DNA of 64,000 nt from Clostridiaceae bacterium. GTDB lineage: Bacteria > Bacillota > Clostridia > Lachnospirales > Lachnospiraceae. The translations under genes and the position numbers were made by a program. Positions 14,639 through 26,960 of this stretch are shown here, in pieces (positions within the stretch are counted from its first letter, which is position 1; every line of letters starts with the position of its first letter). Location: positions 1 through 64,000 of the forward strand of contig JAJQGL010000092.1 in the NCBI GenBank assembly GCA_021200535.1, read 5' to 3'. The notes below the pieces were generated by a model, which searched no databases, was not told the origin of the DNA, and was given only the letters and a program-made list of their open reading frames with translations.

Positions 14639-15613
14639 GTGGCACAAAAGGGAGATTTATTGTCATTTCGTCCGGACATTAAGGTGCTGGATGCAACAAT
14701 TCGTGACGGAGGTCTTGTAAACGATTTCTATTTTGAAGATGATTTTATTAAGGCGTTATATAAGGCAAACGTAAAAGCCGGCGTTGATTATATGGAGTTT
14801 GGATATCGCGCTGACAAGGAGATGTTTGATGAAAATGCGTTTGGCAAATGGAAATTTGCAACAGATGAGCATATTCGTGAGATAGTTGGCGACAATGATA
14901 CCGATTTGAAGCTTTCTGTCATGGCAGATGTGGGGAGATGTAATTACAAAGCGGATATTCACGAGAGAAGTGAAAGCCCGGTTGACCTGATCCGCGTTGC
15001 AACTTATGTCAACACAATGCCGGCTGCGATTGATATGATTGAGGATGCAAACCGTAAAGGGTATGAGACAACCTGTAATATTATGGCGATTTCGAATGCG
15101 AAAGAATCAGACATTGCGGCTGCATTAGAGATGCTTGGCAAGAGCTGTGTGGATGGAATTTATATTGTAGACAGCTTTGGTTCGCTCTTCCCGGAGCAGA
15201 TTCGCAAGATTTCAGATCAGTATATGGAAATAGCAGATAAATACGGAAAATATATTGGAATGCATGCACACAATAACCAGCAGCTTGCATTTGCAAATAC
15301 GATTGAATCCTGTGCGCAGGGGGTATCTTATCTGGATGCGACCATGAGCGGCATGGGGCGCGGCGCGGGAAACTGCGCAATGGAACTTTTGCTTGGATTC
15401 CTGAAAAATCCGAAGTATAAACTCTTCCCGGTTATTCAGTTTATCGAAAACCAGATTGTACCGCTGAAAGAGAAAGGCATAGAATGGGGCTTTGATATTC
15501 CTTATATGCTGACCGGTCATTTGAATCAGCATCCGCGTGCGGCGATTGCCGCCATGAAAGAAGGCAGAAAAGATTATGCCGGATTTTATAAGGAAATTAT
15601 TGAAAAGGATTGA
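14639..15613 (+). CDS. DRE-TIM metallolyase (4-hydroxy-2-oxovalerate aldolase-like)
   Basis: 324 residues from GTG 14639, with AGGAGGAAAGG upstream. The signature LDATIRDGGLVND corresponds to the DRE-TIM motif (D-x-T-x-R-D-G), whose Asp binds a divalent metal. The metal-binding HxH is visible as MHAHNNQQLA, and MSGMGRGAGNCAMELLL is the usual C-terminal helix of the barrel. Relatives catalyse aldol cleavage of 4-hydroxy-2-oxo acids or HMG-like substrates; the particular substrate cannot be told. The C-terminal communication domain is short and no aldehyde dehydrogenase partner is adjacent, unlike MhpE-MhpF pairs. Single gene with promoter and terminator. Confidence 0.82.
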   Translation: MAQKGDLLSFRPDIKVLDATIRDGGLVNDFYFEDDFIKALYKANVKAGVDYMEFGYRADKEMFDENAFGKWKFATDEHIREIVGDNDTDLKLSVMADVGRCNYKADIHERSESPVDLIRVATYVNTMPAAIDMIEDANRKGYETTCNIMAISNAKESDIAAALEMLGKSCVDGIYIVDSFGSLFPEQIRKISDQYMEIADKYGKYIGMHAHNNQQLAFANTIESCAQGVSYLDATMSGMGRGAGNCAMELLLGFLKNPKYKLFPVIQFIENQIVPLKEKGIEWGFDIPYMLTGHLNQHPRAAIAAMKEGRKDYAGFYKEIIEKD

Positions 15614-15617
15614 GTTT

Positions 15618-15661
15618 AAAAGGCGGGGAAATGCTGTTTTAGCGTGATTCCCGCCTTTTGT
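15618..15661 (+). terminator. Rho-independent terminator
   Basis: AAAAGGCGGG (15618-15627) pairs with CCCGCCTTTT (15650-15659), directly after the aldolase-like gene. Confidence 0.8.
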
Positions 15662-15765
15662 TTGGCAGTGCACTGTCAATTACTTAATATTCGATGTAGT
15701 ACAGCATCCAAAAAATAACTAGTTAAGAAACCGCTATATCAATAATGTGTTACATGGGAGGCGTT

Positions 15766-16542
15766 ATGAATAACAGGGAGCCGATTGGCGTTTTTGATTC
15801 GGGGGTTGGCGGAATCAGTGTCCTGCGGGAGCTGGTGAAGGTGATGCCCTGCGAAAATTATATCTATATGGGAGATTCCAGGCATGCACCCTATGGAACA
15901 AAAAGTCTGGAGGAAGTCCGCACCCTGACGATCGGCAATGTGGAAAAACTTCTGGAGCGGGGGGCAAAGTCGATTGTAGTTGCCTGTAACACAGCGACCA
16001 GCGCGGCGGTTGCAATTCTTCGGGAAAAATATCCGGAACTGCCGTTGGTGGGGATTGAGCCTGCGATCAAGCCGGCGGTTCTGGCAAAACAACAGTCCAG
16101 AATCGTGGTGATGGCAACGCCGATGACTGTGCGGCTGGAGAAATTCCAAAAGCTGATGGCGCAATATGAAGATCAGGCGGAGATCATTCCGCTTCCGTGC
16201 CCCGGGCTGATGGAATTTATTGAGCAGGGCGATTTGTGCAGTGAAGAGCTCCGCAGATATTTGACAGAGCTTTTGTGGACAGTGCATGACCGACAGATTG
16301 ATTCGATTGTCCTTGGCTGTACGCATTATCCGTTTGTGCGGCCGATGATTACGGAAATCGTCGGAACAGAGGTTGCTATTTTTGACGGAGGCAATGGCAC
16401 GGCACGGGAAATGAAGCGTCGGCTTGCGCTGGCACAAAAACTGACAGATGCCGCAGACAAAGGAAAAGTCTGCTTTTACAACAGTCGGGATACAGAAGAA
16501 GAAAGGAAACTCTGTGAGTTTTTATTGCATTCCGGCGCATAA
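15766..16542 (+). CDS. murI: Glutamate racemase
   Basis: 258 residues from ATG 15766, with GGGAGGCGTT upstream; a start 21 bp earlier lacks a site. The enzyme interconverts L- and D-glutamate for peptidoglycan. The two catalytic cysteines are visible, Cys74 in VVACNTATSA and Cys185 in VLGCTHYPF, together with the FDSGVGG loop (10-16) and the GDSRHAPYG loop. The length is normal. The downstream gene converges at 16560 with almost no gap. It is expected to be essential unless a D-amino acid transaminase is present elsewhere. Confidence 0.95.
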   Translation: MNNREPIGVFDSGVGGISVLRELVKVMPCENYIYMGDSRHAPYGTKSLEEVRTLTIGNVEKLLERGAKSIVVACNTATSAAVAILREKYPELPLVGIEPAIKPAVLAKQQSRIVVMATPMTVRLEKFQKLMAQYEDQAEIIPLPCPGLMEFIEQGDLCSEELRRYLTELLWTVHDRQIDSIVLGCTHYPFVRPMITEIVGTEVAIFDGGNGTAREMKRRLALAQKLTDAADKGKVCFYNSRDTEEERKLCEFLLHSGA

Positions 16543-16559
16543 AGCGCTCCGGAAGGGGA

Positions 16560-18929
16560 TTATTCTTCTTCTGCTTCCGCTAATTTACGGAGTGTATTTT
16601 GGATATCCTCGCAGCGGAGCTCTTCTCCGCTAAAGGAGAGGACGGAATGCAGCGGCGTATCGGCGAACATAGCTTTTTGCAGTTCTAATGCACTGCCTTC
16701 TGCATTGCCATCTGCATTTTCCTGTACAAATCCGCTTTTCTGGAAAAACTCCTTCAGCAGATCTGGATTTTTTGAGAAAAGTGCGATGTCTTTGCAGGTT
16801 GTTGTGTCTGACACACGGAAAGGAAAACGTTTTGTTCCTTTCATATCCAGAGGCGCTTTCAGGCGGATATCTCTGGAAGATGCCCCGATACAGACTGTGT
16901 AGCATCCGCTTTCTACAAACCAGTCTCCGGCAGCTTCATTGTAATAAGCAAAGGAGCGCTGGTCCAGGGTGAATGAGACGCGTTTGGTTTCCCCAGGCTG
17001 CAGATTTACTTTTGTAAACCCTTTTAGCTCTTTTTCCGGACGGTTTTCCTGCCCGATATAATTTTTGACATAGAGCTGGACGATTTCTTTTCCGGCAGTT
17101 TTCCCGGTGTTTGTGATGTCGGCGGAAACAATGATTTCATCTGTCTCCTGACACGTGATTTTGCTGCTGTTTTCTGCCTTTTTTCCATTGACACGGATTT
17201 CCAGACGGTCATAGGAAAAGGTCGTGTAGCTTAGTCCGTAGCCAAATGGGAACAGTACATTCATTCTGCGTTTATCATAGTAGCGGTAACCGATAAAAAT
17301 GCCCTCGCTGTATGCGACCTCATTGCGGTTTCCCGGAAAGTTCAAATAAGAAGGATTGTCTTCTGAGCGAAGAGGAAAAGTTTCTGCAAGCTTTCCGGAA
17401 GGGTTGACCCTGCCGGTCAGAAGATCAGCTGCGGCGCTTCCGCTTGCCTGCCCTGCCAGATACATTTCCAATACAGCGCTTACCTTAGAAAGCCACGGCA
17501 TACAGATCGGAGAGCCGTTGTGCAGCACAACGACAACATTCTTTTGCACTTTGCAGACAGCGTCAATTAATTCGTTCTGGCAATTCGGCATATTCATATG
17601 TTTTCTGTCGTATCCCTCGCCTTCAAAGCTATCCGGAAGTCCGGCAAATATTACGGCAATATCTGCCTTTTCTGCTGCGGAAACTGCTTCTTCTAACAGG
17701 GTTTTCTCTGTTTTATCCTCGGAGGTAATGTAGCCGGCGGCATATGAAATATCGTAGCGCAGCGGCGGAACCATACGGCAGACGCCTTCTTCACAGATAT
17801 GTTCGCCTGGCAAAGAGTTTATTTGTTCAAAAGCCTCCAGTGCAGAATCTGTTTTGTAACAATTTATATGGCTGGAGCCGCCGCCCTGAATACGCGGCGT
17901 TTTTGCGAATTCCCCAATAATAGCCAGTTTTTTGCCGGATGCCAATGGCAGGATGCCGTTATTTTTCAGCAATACAGCGGATTCTGCAGCCGTTTTTTTG
18001 GCGATGGCATGATGGGCCTCCTTGTCATAATCTGGTTTGCGTTCCGGTTTATGGGATTCGTACTGATTGACAAGAGTTAAAATGCGGCGGACAGCCTGGT
18101 CTAAAACGGATTCATCCAGAGTGCCGTCTTTTACAGCGGCGACAAGCTGCCGGTCTGTTTCACCGTGGCTGGATGGCATTTCGAGATCCAATCCGGCTTT
18201 CAGCGCAGGGACGCGGCGGTTCATTGCGCCCCAGTCTGTCATGACAAGCCCGTCATATCCCCATTCTTTGCGGAGTACCTGATTTAAAAGCCAGTCGTTT
18301 TCGCAGGAATATACACCGCCAATGCGGTTGTAGCTGCACATGATAGTCCATGGCCTGGCCTTTTTGACAACCCGTTCGAATGCGGCAAGGTAAATTTCCC
18401 GAAGCACGCGTTCGCTGGTCAGCACACTGATGCTCATGCGGCGCCATTCCTGGTTGTTTGCGGCAAAGTGCTTCAGGCTTGTCCCTACATGATGCGCCTG
18501 TACGCCGTTGATAAACGAAGCGCCCAGTTCTCCGGCAAGGTAAGGGTCTTCTGAATAATACTCAAAATTGCGTCCGCACAATGGAGAGCGTTTCATATTA
18601 ATACCCGGACCTAAAAGCACAGCGATATCCTCTGCAGCACATTCTTTTCCAAGGGCATCCCCTACCTGCTGCAGCAGGGAACGGTCAAAGGAGCATGCCA
18701 TGGCGGATGCCGTTGGGAAGCAGACGGCTTTGATGCTCTCGGCAACGCCTAAATGATCGGTTTTTTCTTCCTGTTTGCGCAGGCCGTGCGGTCCGTCAGA
18801 AACCATGATGGAAGGAAGCCCCAGCTCCTGATATGCTTTTGTGTGCCAGAAATCTGCGCCGGAGCAGAGCCCTGCCTTTTGTTCCAGTGTCATCTTTGAC
18901 AGAACCTGTTCTGTATTAAATGCTGTCAT
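16560..18929 (-). CDS. GH3 beta-glucosidase-type glycoside hydrolase
   Basis: 789 residues, no signal peptide, hence cytoplasmic. The GH3 N-terminal barrel (residues 20-290) shows SDGPHGL (44-50), the substrate-binding KH pair (LKHFAANNQE, 153-154) and the nucleophile Asp232 in VMTDWGAM. The GH3_C sandwich domain follows (about 310-540, LKNNGILPL, FAGLPDSFEGEGYDR), then an Fn3-like domain (about 600-680, VTNTGKTAG-type DITNTGKTAGKEIVQLYV). A C-terminal tail of about 100 residues is typical of Clostridial members. It hydrolyses terminal beta-linked glucose, or sometimes xylose, from oligosaccharides. AAGGAGAAGAGAG precedes the ATG. No transporter is adjacent. Confidence 0.92.
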   Translation of the reverse strand: MTAFNTEQVLSKMTLEQKAGLCSGADFWHTKAYQELGLPSIMVSDGPHGLRKQEEKTDHLGVAESIKAVCFPTASAMACSFDRSLLQQVGDALGKECAAEDIAVLLGPGINMKRSPLCGRNFEYYSEDPYLAGELGASFINGVQAHHVGTSLKHFAANNQEWRRMSISVLTSERVLREIYLAAFERVVKKARPWTIMCSYNRIGGVYSCENDWLLNQVLRKEWGYDGLVMTDWGAMNRRVPALKAGLDLEMPSSHGETDRQLVAAVKDGTLDESVLDQAVRRILTLVNQYESHKPERKPDYDKEAHHAIAKKTAAESAVLLKNNGILPLASGKKLAIIGEFAKTPRIQGGGSSHINCYKTDSALEAFEQINSLPGEHICEEGVCRMVPPLRYDISYAAGYITSEDKTEKTLLEEAVSAAEKADIAVIFAGLPDSFEGEGYDRKHMNMPNCQNELIDAVCKVQKNVVVVLHNGSPICMPWLSKVSAVLEMYLAGQASGSAAADLLTGRVNPSGKLAETFPLRSEDNPSYLNFPGNRNEVAYSEGIFIGYRYYDKRRMNVLFPFGYGLSYTTFSYDRLEIRVNGKKAENSSKITCQETDEIIVSADITNTGKTAGKEIVQLYVKNYIGQENRPEKELKGFTKVNLQPGETKRVSFTLDQRSFAYYNEAAGDWFVESGCYTVCIGASSRDIRLKAPLDMKGTKRFPFRVSDTTTCKDIALFSKNPDLLKEFFQKSGFVQENADGNAEGSALELQKAMFADTPLHSVLSFSGEELRCEDIQNTLRKLAEAEEE

Positions 18930-19078
18930 CTCTCTTCTCCTTTATTTACTCTGCCTACATAAATAATATGATGAGCAGCTGATTTTGCTGCGCCGGACAG
19001 CCTGTTGAATGCTTCCCGGCATGTCGGCGGAGGACTGTGAATAGTAATGCTGGCTGGATATTTATAGAAAAAAAGTGC

Positions 19079-19107
19079 TTGACATCCTGACTTGTTTGCG
19101 CTAAGAT
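19079..19107 (+). promoter_or_regulatory. rpoBC promoter
   Basis: TTGACA (19079-19084), a 17-bp spacer and TAAGAT (19102-19107), leaving a leader of about 145 nt before rpoB. No ribosomal protein genes precede it, so rpoBC appears to have its own promoter. The remaining part of the 18930-19259 gap holds only this and a possible leftward promoter. Confidence 0.75.
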
Positions 19108-19155
19108 GAAAAATGCACTATTGTGGCTGAGTATACCAAAAAATCTTTGTAAAAT

Positions 19156-19184
19156 ATTATAGCATAAGATTAATAAATTGAAAA
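19156..19184 (-). promoter_or_regulatory. Possible promoter of the GH3 gene
   Basis: On the minus strand, TTTTCA (19184-19179), a 17-bp spacer and TATAAT (19161-19156). The leader would be about 220 nt and would overlap the rpoB promoter region, so it is uncertain. Confidence 0.35.
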
Positions 19185-19259
19185 GACTTTCTTTCGGAGT
19201 TTTCGAATTCAAGGTAGCCAGGTCGCAAAATACTCTAAAAAATAAGGAGTGAAACATCG

Positions 19260-22200
19260 ATGGAGAAGAACAGGATACATCCGGTTGCAGTTAGTAATGG
19301 TGTAAGAATGAGTTATGCCCGTCAGCAGGAAGTGCTTGAGATGCCCAATCTCATTGAAGTGCAGACTGATTCTTACCAGTGGTTCTTGGACGAAGGTCTC
19401 AGAGAAGTGTTCCGTGACATTTCACCAATTTCTGACTTCGGTGGTCATTTAAGCCTTGAATTTGTGGACTTTGAATTGTGCCGCGACGAGACGAAATATG
19501 ATATTGACCAGTGCAAGGAAAGAGACGCGACCTATGCAGCGCCGCTCAAGGTAAAGGTGCGCCTGCATAACAAAGAAACCGAAGAAATCAAAGAGCATGA
19601 GATTTTCATGGGTGACTTGCCATTGATGACCGCCACAGGCACTTTTGTAATCAATGGTGCAGAGCGTGTCATAGTCAGTCAGTTGGTGCGTTCTCCGGGT
19701 ATTTACTATGCGATTGGTCATGACAAGATCGGTAAGGAGCTATATTCTTCTACTGTAATTCCAAACCGCGGCGCATGGCTTGAGTACGAGACGGATTCCA
19801 ACGATGTTTTTTCAGTCCGTGTAGATAGAAACAGAAAGGTGCCGATTACCGTATTTTTAAGGGCTCTCGGTCTTGGCACCAATGAACAGATCAGGGAAGT
19901 TTTTGGCGATGAGCCAAAGATTCTTGCAAGTATTGAAAAAGATACCACGGAAAATTACCAGGATGGTTTGCTGGAACTGTACAAAAAACTGCGTCCGGGC
20001 GAGCCGTTGTCTGTCGACAGCGCGGAAAATCTGCTGAATGGTATGTTTTTTGATGCCAAGAGATACGATCTGGCAAAAGTGGGAAGATACAAATTCAATA
20101 AAAAGCTGCATTTCCGATACCGCATTGCAGGCTGCACTCTTGCAGAGGATGCAGTTTCGCCGGTGACGGGCGAGGTGTTTGAAGCGGGCACGCTGATTAC
20201 GGAAGAGCTTGCAACGCAGATACAGAATGCAGCAGTTCCTTTTGTCATGGTTGAGAAAGAGGAAAAAGTTACCAGAGTTCTTTCCAACATGATGGTAGAC
20301 CTGAAGGAATTTCTTCCGGATGTCAATCCAAAAGAGCTTGGTGTGACAGAAAATGTATACTATCCTCTGTTAAAGGAAATTCTGGAGGAAAATGAAGACA
20401 TTGAGGCAGTGAAGGAAGCGATTGCTCAGAATGTTTCCGAGCTGGTGCCGAAGCACATTACAAAAGAGGATATTTTTGCCTCTGTCAACTACAACATCCA
20501 TCTGGAGTACGGCATCGGAAATGATGACGATATTGACCATTTGGGGAACCGCCGTATCCGCGCAGTCGGAGAGCTTTTGCAGAACCAGTACCGGATTGGC
20601 CTTTCCCGTATGGAGAGGGTTGTGCGTGAAAGGATGTCCACACAGGATATTACGACCATTACGGCACAGTCTCTGATTAACATCAAGCCGGTAACGGCAG
20701 CTGTGAAAGAGTTTTTTGGAAGCTCTCAGCTGTCACAGTTCATGGATCAGAACAATCCGTTATCCGAGCTTACGCATAAGCGCCGTCTCTCTGCTTTGGG
20801 GCCGGGCGGTTTGTCAAGAGACCGTGCAGGCTTTGAAGTACGTGATGTTCACTACACACATTACGGACGCATGTGTCCGGTAGAGACGCCGGAAGGTCCG
20901 AACATTGGTCTGATCAACTCATTGGCGTCGTATGCCCGCATCAATGAATATGGTTTTATTGAGGCGCCGTACCGCAAGGTTGACAAGAGCGATCCGGAAA
21001 ATCCGCGTGTTACGGATGAAGTGGTTTATCTGTCTGCTGATGAGGAAGACCGTTATATTGTTGCGCAGGCAAACGAAAAGCTGGATGAAGAGGGGCATTT
21101 TGTCAGCAAAAATGTTTCCGGCCGTTTCCGCGAAGAGACATCCGAGTTTGAACGAAAAAAGATTGATTTGATGGACGTTTCGCCGAAGATGGTTTTCTCT
21201 GTTGCGACAGCTATGATTCCATTCCTTGAAAATGATGATGCGAACCGTGCGCTTATGGGATCAAACATGCAGCGCCAGGCTGTGCCGCTTTTGGTGACAG
21301 AAGCTCCTGCAGTCGGCACTGGGATGGAGATGAAAGCGGCGGTCGATTCCGGCAACTGCGTGATTGCAGAGGAGGACGGCGTTGTAGAGCGCTCTGCATC
21401 CAATGAGATTATTGTGAAAACAAAAGCAGGAAAGTCGCATAGATATAAGCTTTCCAAATTTCAGCGAAGCAATCAGGGAACCAGCATGAATCACCGTCCG
21501 ATTGTAAATAAAGGAGATGAGGTAAAGGCTGGACAGGTTATTGCGGACGGACCGTCTACCTGCGGCGGCGAGATCGCGCTTGGAAAGAATCCTCTGATCG
21601 GTTTCATGACATGGGAGGGTTACAACTACGAGGATGCCGTACTTCTGAGTGAGAGACTGGTTCAGGAAGATATTTATACTTCTGTCCATATCAATGAATA
21701 TGAGGCGGAGGCGAGAGATACAAAGCTTGGTGCAGAAGAGATAACGCGCGATGTTCCGGGCGTTGGTGATGATGCGCTGAAAGACCTTGACGAGAGAGGA
21801 ATTATCCGTATTGGTGCAGAGGTTCGTGCCGGAGATATTCTGGTGGGCAAGGTTACTCCGAAAGGAGAGACGGAGCTTACCGCAGAAGAAAGGCTTCTCC
21901 GTGCTATTTTCGGTGAGAAGGCAAGGGAGGTCCGGGATACCTCGCTTAAAGTTCCTCACGGTGAATTTGGTATCATTGTGGATGCGAAGGTATTTACCCG
22001 GGAAAACGGAGATGAGCTTCCGCCGGGAGTTAATGAAACCGTGCGCATTTATATTGCACAGAAGCGTAAGATTCAGGTTGGAGATAAGATGGCAGGACGC
22101 CATGGTAACAAGGGTGTTGTTTCCCGCGTGCTTCCGGTTGAGGATATGCCGTTCCTTCCGAACGGACGTCCGTTGGATATTGTCCTGAACCCGCTGGGTG

Positions 22201-23141
22201 TGCCGTCCCGTATGAATATTGGTCAGGTGCTTGAGATCCACTTGAGCCTTGCCGCCAAAGTGCTGGGATTTAATATTGGCACGCCGGTATTTGACGGTGC
22301 CAATGAGTATGACATTATGGACACACTGGAGCTTGCCAATGACTATGTCAATACGCCATTAAATCAGGAGGAGCTAAAGAAGGCAAGAGCTGCGGCAGCG
22401 GAAGCCGGAGATGAAGAAGAGACAGAGCGTCTCAAAGATATGGTTCCTTTTGAAGACAAATATAAAGATGTTTTAATGCCAGAGGTAATGGATTATCTTT
22501 TGAAAAATAAGGATTACAGAAAAGAGTGGGAAGGCGTACCGATCAACCGTGACGGTAAGGTCCGCCTGCGTGACGGCCGTACCGGCGAATATTTTGACGG
22601 GGCAGTTACCGTTGGCTTCATGCATTATCTGAAGCTGCACCACCTGGTAGACGATAAGATCCATGCACGTTCAACAGGTCCTTATTCTCTGGTAACACAG
22701 CAGCCGCTGGGCGGTAAAGCACAGTTTGGCGGACAGCGTTTTGGTGAGATGGAGGTTTGGGCGCTGGAGGCATATGGCGCCGCCTATACATTACAGGAAA
22801 TCCTTACTGTAAAATCAGATGACGTTGTCGGACGTGTTAAGACCTACGAAGCTATTATCAAGGGAGATAACATCTCAGAGCCGGGCATTCCGGAGTCCTT
22901 TAAGGTACTTCTCAAGGAGCTGCAGGCACTTGCCCTGGATGTTACCGTGCTTGATGAAAATGGAGCTGAAGTTCTTATGACAGAAGATGTTGAGGAGAGC
23001 AATGACGAAGAAATCAAACCATTGATTGATGGTGATGACAACTTTGCCTTTGGAAACAATGAATCCTTTGAAGCTGCCGGTTTTACAGAAGGAACCGCAG
23101 AGGAGCTGGAAGAAGTATCTTTCAGTGCGTTTGAGGATTAA
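19260..23141 (+). CDS. rpoB: DNA-directed RNA polymerase subunit beta
   Basis: 1293 residues from ATG 19260 (AAGGAG upstream). It forms half of the active-site cleft of RNA polymerase. All landmark regions are visible: the rifampicin-binding region ([21 protein letters not shown] and [18 protein letters not shown]), [12 protein letters not shown], the KVTPKGE segment, [15 protein letters not shown] with the catalytic-site lysines, and [21 protein letters not shown] near the C terminus. The residues usually altered in rifampicin resistance appear wild type. The acidic C-terminal tail after residue 1240 is typical of Clostridia. rpoC follows after 60 bp. Confidence 0.99.
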   Translation: MEKNRIHPVAVSNGVRMSYARQQEVLEMPNLIEVQTDSYQWFLDEGLREVFRDISPISDFGGHLSLEFVDFELCRDETKYDIDQCKERDATYAAPLKVKVRLHNKETEEIKEHEIFMGDLPLMTATGTFVINGAERVIVSQLVRSPGIYYAIGHDKIGKELYSSTVIPNRGAWLEYETDSNDVFSVRVDRNRKVPITVFLRALGLGTNEQIREVFGDEPKILASIEKDTTENYQDGLLELYKKLRPGEPLSVDSAENLLNGMFFDAKRYDLAKVGRYKFNKKLHFRYRIAGCTLAEDAVSPVTGEVFEAGTLITEELATQIQNAAVPFVMVEKEEKVTRVLSNMMVDLKEFLPDVNPKELGVTENVYYPLLKEILEENEDIEAVKEAIAQNVSELVPKHITKEDIFASVNYNIHLEYGIGNDDDIDHLGNRRIRAVGELLQNQYRIGLSRMERVVRERMSTQDITTITAQSLINIKPVTAAVKEFFGSSQLSQFMDQNNPLSELTHKRRLSALGPGGLSRDRAGFEVRDVHYTHYGRMCPVETPEGPNIGLINSLASYARINEYGFIEAPYRKVDKSDPENPRVTDEVVYLSADEEDRYIVAQANEKLDEEGHFVSKNVSGRFREETSEFERKKIDLMDVSPKMVFSVATAMIPFLENDDANRALMGSNMQRQAVPLLVTEAPAVGTGMEMKAAVDSGNCVIAEEDGVVERSASNEIIVKTKAGKSHRYKLSKFQRSNQGTSMNHRPIVNKGDEVKAGQVIADGPSTCGGEIALGKNPLIGFMTWEGYNYEDAVLLSERLVQEDIYTSVHINEYEAEARDTKLGAEEITRDVPGVGDDALKDLDERGIIRIGAEVRAGDILVGKVTPKGETELTAEERLLRAIFGEKAREVRDTSLKVPHGEFGIIVDAKVFTRENGDELPPGVNETVRIYIAQKRKIQVGDKMAGRHGNKGVVSRVLPVEDMPFLPNGRPLDIVLNPLGVPSRMNIGQVLEIHLSLAAKVLGFNIGTPVFDGANEYDIMDTLELANDYVNTPLNQEELKKARAAAAEAGDEEETERLKDMVPFEDKYKDVLMPEVMDYLLKNKDYRKEWEGVPINRDGKVRLRDGRTGEYFDGAVTVGFMHYLKLHHLVDDKIHARSTGPYSLVTQQPLGGKAQFGGQRFGEMEVWALEAYGAAYTLQEILTVKSDDVVGRVKTYEAIIKGDNISEPGIPESFKVLLKELQALALDVTVLDENGAEVLMTEDVEESNDEEIKPLIDGDDNFAFGNNESFEAAGFTEGTAEELEEVSFSAFED

Positions 23142-23201
23142 TCTTTCCGTTTGTTTCCGATCAGTTAAATAGCAGGCCCGTCAGGGCAGATGGAGGTTAC
23201 C

Positions 23202-26200
23202 ATGGCAGAAAGTAATGTAAAGGAAAAGAAAAACATCACCTATGATGCGATTAAAATCGGTCTTGCTTCGCCGGAAAAGATCAGAGAATGGTCCCGCGGT
23301 GAAGTAAAGAAGCCGGAAACCATTAATTATAGAACGCTTAAACCGGAAAAAGATGGGCTTTTCTGTGAAAAAATCTTTGGACCGAGCAAGGATTGGGAGT
23401 GCCATTGCGGAAAGTATAAGAAAATCCGTTATAAAGGAGTTGTCTGTGACCGATGCGGCGTAGAGGTGACAAAGGCAGCAGTTCGCCGCGAACGTATGGG
23501 GCATATTGAGCTGGCAGCGCCGGTTTCCCATATCTGGTATTTTAAGGGCATTCCGAGCCGTATGGGACTGATTTTAGATGTGTCGCCTAGAAATCTGGAG
23601 AAGGTGCTCTATTTTGCATCTTATATTGTGCTGGAGACACAGGAAGGGATTGGCCTGTCCCAGAAACAGATTCTTTCCGAGATGGAATACCAGGAAGCAA
23701 AGAGCAAGTACGGTGATATGTTCCGTGCCGGCATGGGTGCAGAGTCTATTATGGAGCTTCTGATGAGCATTGATTTAGAGGAAGAGGCCAATGAGTTAAA
23801 GACGGAATTGAAAAATTCTTCCGGACAAAAGCGTGCCCGTATTATAAAAAGATTAGAGGTTATTGAGGCGTTCCGTGAGTCAGAAAACAAGCCGGAGTGG
23901 ATGATTCTGACTGTAATTCCGGTGATTCCTCCGGATCTGCGCCCAATGGTACAGCTGGATGGCGGCCGTTTTGCCACCTCCGATATGAATGACCTGTACC
24001 GCCGCATTATTAACAGAAATAATCGTTTGAAGAGACTGCTTGAGCTTGGTGCGCCGGATATTATCGTGCGGAATGAAAAGAGAATGCTGCAGGAAGCGGT
24101 AGATGCCCTGATTGATAATGGCCGCCGCGGCCGTCCGGTTACCGGACCTGGCAACAGGGCGCTGAAATCACTTTCTGACATGCTCAAAGGAAAGCAGGGA
24201 CGTTTCCGTCAGAACTTGCTGGGTAAGCGTGTGGATTATTCCGGCCGTTCCGTTATTGTGGTTGGTCCGGAATTAAAGATTTATCAGTGCGGTCTGCCAA
24301 AGGAAATGGCAATCGAGCTGTTTAAGCCGTTTGTTATGAAAGAGCTGGTTGCAGACGGCACGGCGCACAATATCAAACAGGCAAAGAAGATGGTAGAAAA
24401 ATTGCAGCCAGAGGTCTGGGATGTTTTAGAGGATGTAATCCGTGAGCATCCGGTTATGTTAAACCGTGCCCCTACACTTCACAGACTGGGTATTCAGGCA
24501 TTTGAACCTACGCTTGTAGAAGGAAAGGCGATCAAGCTGCATCCGTTGGTATGTACTGCGTTTAATGCTGACTTTGACGGTGACCAGATGGCGGTGCATT
24601 TGCCGCTGTCGGTAGAAGCACAGGCAGAATGCCGCTTCCTGCTGCTGTCACCGAACAATCTGCTTAAGCCTTCAGACGGAGGCGTGGTTGCCGTTCCGTC
24701 ACAGGATATGGTGCTGGGAATTTATTATCTGACGCAGGAGCGGCCGGGAGCAAAGGGTGAAGGCCATTATTATATGTCTGTCAATGAGGCGATTACCGCC
24801 TACGAAAATCAGGCGCTTACGCTCCATGCAAAGATCAAGGTGCGCAGAACCGGTATCAACGCAAAGGGAGAAACAGAGAGCCGGATGATCGAGTCTACCT
24901 TAGGCCGTTTTATTTTCAATGAGATTCTTCCGCAGGATCTGGGCTTTGTTGACCGTACCAAGGATGAAAATTTCCTTGTACCGGAGGTTGATTTCCATGT
25001 AGGAAAGAAACAGTTAAAGCAGATTCTGGAGAAATGCATCAATGCGCATGGGGCTACCGGTACAGCGGAAACCATGGACAGCATTAAGGCGCTCGGTTAT
25101 AAATACTCTACCCGCGCCGCAATGACGGTATCCATTTCGGATATGACGGTGCCGGAGGCAAAGAAAACCATCCTTGCGGAAGCTGAAAAGACAGTGGAAA
25201 CGATTTCACGCAAATTCCGCCGCGGACTGCTCACAGAGGAAGAGCGCTACAAAGCGGTAATCAACACCTGGCGGGTTGCGGATGATGATATTACGAAGGC
25301 GCTTCTGTCAGGGCTTGATAAATATAACAACATTTTCATGATGGCGGATTCCGGAGCCCGTGGTTCTGAGAAGCAGATCAAACAGCTTGCCGGAATGCGC
25401 GGATTGATGGCCGATACGTCAGGACGTACAATCGAGCTGCCGATCAAATCGAACTTCCGTGAAGGGCTTGATGTACTGGAATACTTTATTTCTGCGCATG
25501 GTGCGCGTAAAGGTCTGTCCGATACCGCGCTGCGTACAGCCGATTCCGGATATCTGACAAGACGTCTGGTAGATGTTTCGCAGGAGCTGATCATTCGTGA
25601 GACAGACTGCTGTGCCGATAAGGATTACATTCCGGGTATGGAGATTTCCGGATTTATGGACGGAAAGGAAATGATTGAGTCTCTGGAAGAGCGTATTACA
25701 GGGCGTTTTGCGTGTGAAAATATGTATGATGACAATGGCGACCTGATTGTGAAGGCAAATCATATGATTACGCCAAAGCGCGCCGCACGTATAGTAAATA
25801 CAAAAGCAGTTATGGAAAAGGGAGAGGCTGCCAAGATTAAAATCCGTACCATTTTAACCTGCAAATCCCACATTGGCGTATGTTCGAAATGCTATGGTGC
25901 AAACATGGCAACCGGAGAGCCGGTTCAGGTCGGAGAGGCTGTCGGAATCATTGCCGCACAGTCCATCGGAGAGCCGGGTACACAGCTTACCATGCGTACA
26001 TTCCATACCGGTGGTGTGGCAGGAGATGATATTACGCAGGGTCTTCCTCGTGTCGAAGAGCTTTTCGAAGCGCGTAAGCCAAAAGGACTTGCAATTATTG
26101 CAGAATTTGGCGGCACGGTTGCGCTCAAGGACACAAAGAAAAAGCGCGAGGTGATCGTTACAAATAAAGAAACCGGACAGCAGAAGGCCTATCTGATTCC

Positions 26201-26927
26201 GTATGGTTCACGTATTAAGGTATTGGACGGACAGGAGTTAGAAGCAGGTGACGAGCTGACAGAGGGTAGCGTCAATCCGCACGATATTCTTGCAATCAAG
26301 GGTGTCCGTGCAGTCCAGGATTATATGATCCGGGAAGTGCAGCGGGTTTACCGCCTGCAGGGTGTTGAGATCAATGACAAGCATATTGAGGTGATTGTTC
26401 GCCAGATGCTCAAAAAGATTCGGATTGAAAACAATGGGGATTCCTCCTTCCTGCCGGGCGTGATGGTTGATGCCCTGGATTATGAGGATGCAGTGGAAGA
26501 ACTGACTGCACAGGGCAAGGAGCCGCCAGAGGGCAAGCAGGTTATGCTTGGTATTACCAAGGCAGCGCTTGCAACAAATTCGTTCCTGTCTGCGGCATCA
26601 TTCCAGGAGACAACGAAGGTGCTTACCGATGCAGCAATCAAGGGCAAAAAAGACCCATTAGTCGGCCTGAAGGAAAATGTTATCATTGGTAAATTGATTC
26701 CTGCCGGCACCGGCATGAAGTGTTACCGTTCTGTTAAACTGGATACCGATGAAGCTGCGGAGGAGTTTATGCTCCAGAAACAGGCGGCACTGACCGGAGG
26801 CCTGGAGGATGAGACAGCGCCGGACAAAGAACAGGAAACAAAGACGAAGGAAATGATGTCAGAAGAACTTCTGGTTGAAGAGGATGAAGAGGTTTATTCT
26901 ACCTCTGTCAGTATAGACGAAATTTAA
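23202..26927 (+). CDS. rpoC: DNA-directed RNA polymerase subunit beta'
   Basis: 1241 residues. ATG 23202 is chosen over 23190 because GGAGGTTACC lies immediately before it. The Mg-binding catalytic loop [16 protein letters not shown] is present. The N-terminal zinc ribbon reads [20 protein letters not shown], and the second zinc site [13 protein letters not shown] lies near residue 890. The bridge helix/trigger loop region ([17 protein letters not shown] and FHTGGVAG) is intact. A long insertion found in Gram-negative enzymes is absent, as usual for Firmicutes. It is cotranscribed with rpoB and ends at a strong terminator. Confidence 0.99.
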   Translation: MAESNVKEKKNITYDAIKIGLASPEKIREWSRGEVKKPETINYRTLKPEKDGLFCEKIFGPSKDWECHCGKYKKIRYKGVVCDRCGVEVTKAAVRRERMGHIELAAPVSHIWYFKGIPSRMGLILDVSPRNLEKVLYFASYIVLETQEGIGLSQKQILSEMEYQEAKSKYGDMFRAGMGAESIMELLMSIDLEEEANELKTELKNSSGQKRARIIKRLEVIEAFRESENKPEWMILTVIPVIPPDLRPMVQLDGGRFATSDMNDLYRRIINRNNRLKRLLELGAPDIIVRNEKRMLQEAVDALIDNGRRGRPVTGPGNRALKSLSDMLKGKQGRFRQNLLGKRVDYSGRSVIVVGPELKIYQCGLPKEMAIELFKPFVMKELVADGTAHNIKQAKKMVEKLQPEVWDVLEDVIREHPVMLNRAPTLHRLGIQAFEPTLVEGKAIKLHPLVCTAFNADFDGDQMAVHLPLSVEAQAECRFLLLSPNNLLKPSDGGVVAVPSQDMVLGIYYLTQERPGAKGEGHYYMSVNEAITAYENQALTLHAKIKVRRTGINAKGETESRMIESTLGRFIFNEILPQDLGFVDRTKDENFLVPEVDFHVGKKQLKQILEKCINAHGATGTAETMDSIKALGYKYSTRAAMTVSISDMTVPEAKKTILAEAEKTVETISRKFRRGLLTEEERYKAVINTWRVADDDITKALLSGLDKYNNIFMMADSGARGSEKQIKQLAGMRGLMADTSGRTIELPIKSNFREGLDVLEYFISAHGARKGLSDTALRTADSGYLTRRLVDVSQELIIRETDCCADKDYIPGMEISGFMDGKEMIESLEERITGRFACENMYDDNGDLIVKANHMITPKRAARIVNTKAVMEKGEAAKIKIRTILTCKSHIGVCSKCYGANMATGEPVQVGEAVGIIAAQSIGEPGTQLTMRTFHTGGVAGDDITQGLPRVEELFEARKPKGLAIIAEFGGTVALKDTKKKREVIVTNKETGQQKAYLIPYGSRIKVLDGQELEAGDELTEGSVNPHDILAIKGVRAVQDYMIREVQRVYRLQGVEINDKHIEVIVRQMLKKIRIENNGDSSFLPGVMVDALDYEDAVEELTAQGKEPPEGKQVMLGITKAALATNSFLSAASFQETTKVLTDAAIKGKKDPLVGLKENVIIGKLIPAGTGMKCYRSVKLDTDEAAEEFMLQKQAALTGGLEDETAPDKEQETKTKEMMSEELLVEEDEEVYSTSVSIDEI

Positions 26928-26960
26928 ATAACTGCAAAATATTGCGGAATGCTTTATCAA

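Noticed and set aside
15739-16437. 232-codon frame on the minus strand of murI
   Set aside because: It is His/Arg/Cys-rich, antisense to a fully conserved gene, and has no ribosome binding site.
21261-22241. 326-codon frame antisense to rpoB
   Set aside because: A long open stretch caused by codon bias of rpoB on the other strand; the composition is not protein-like.
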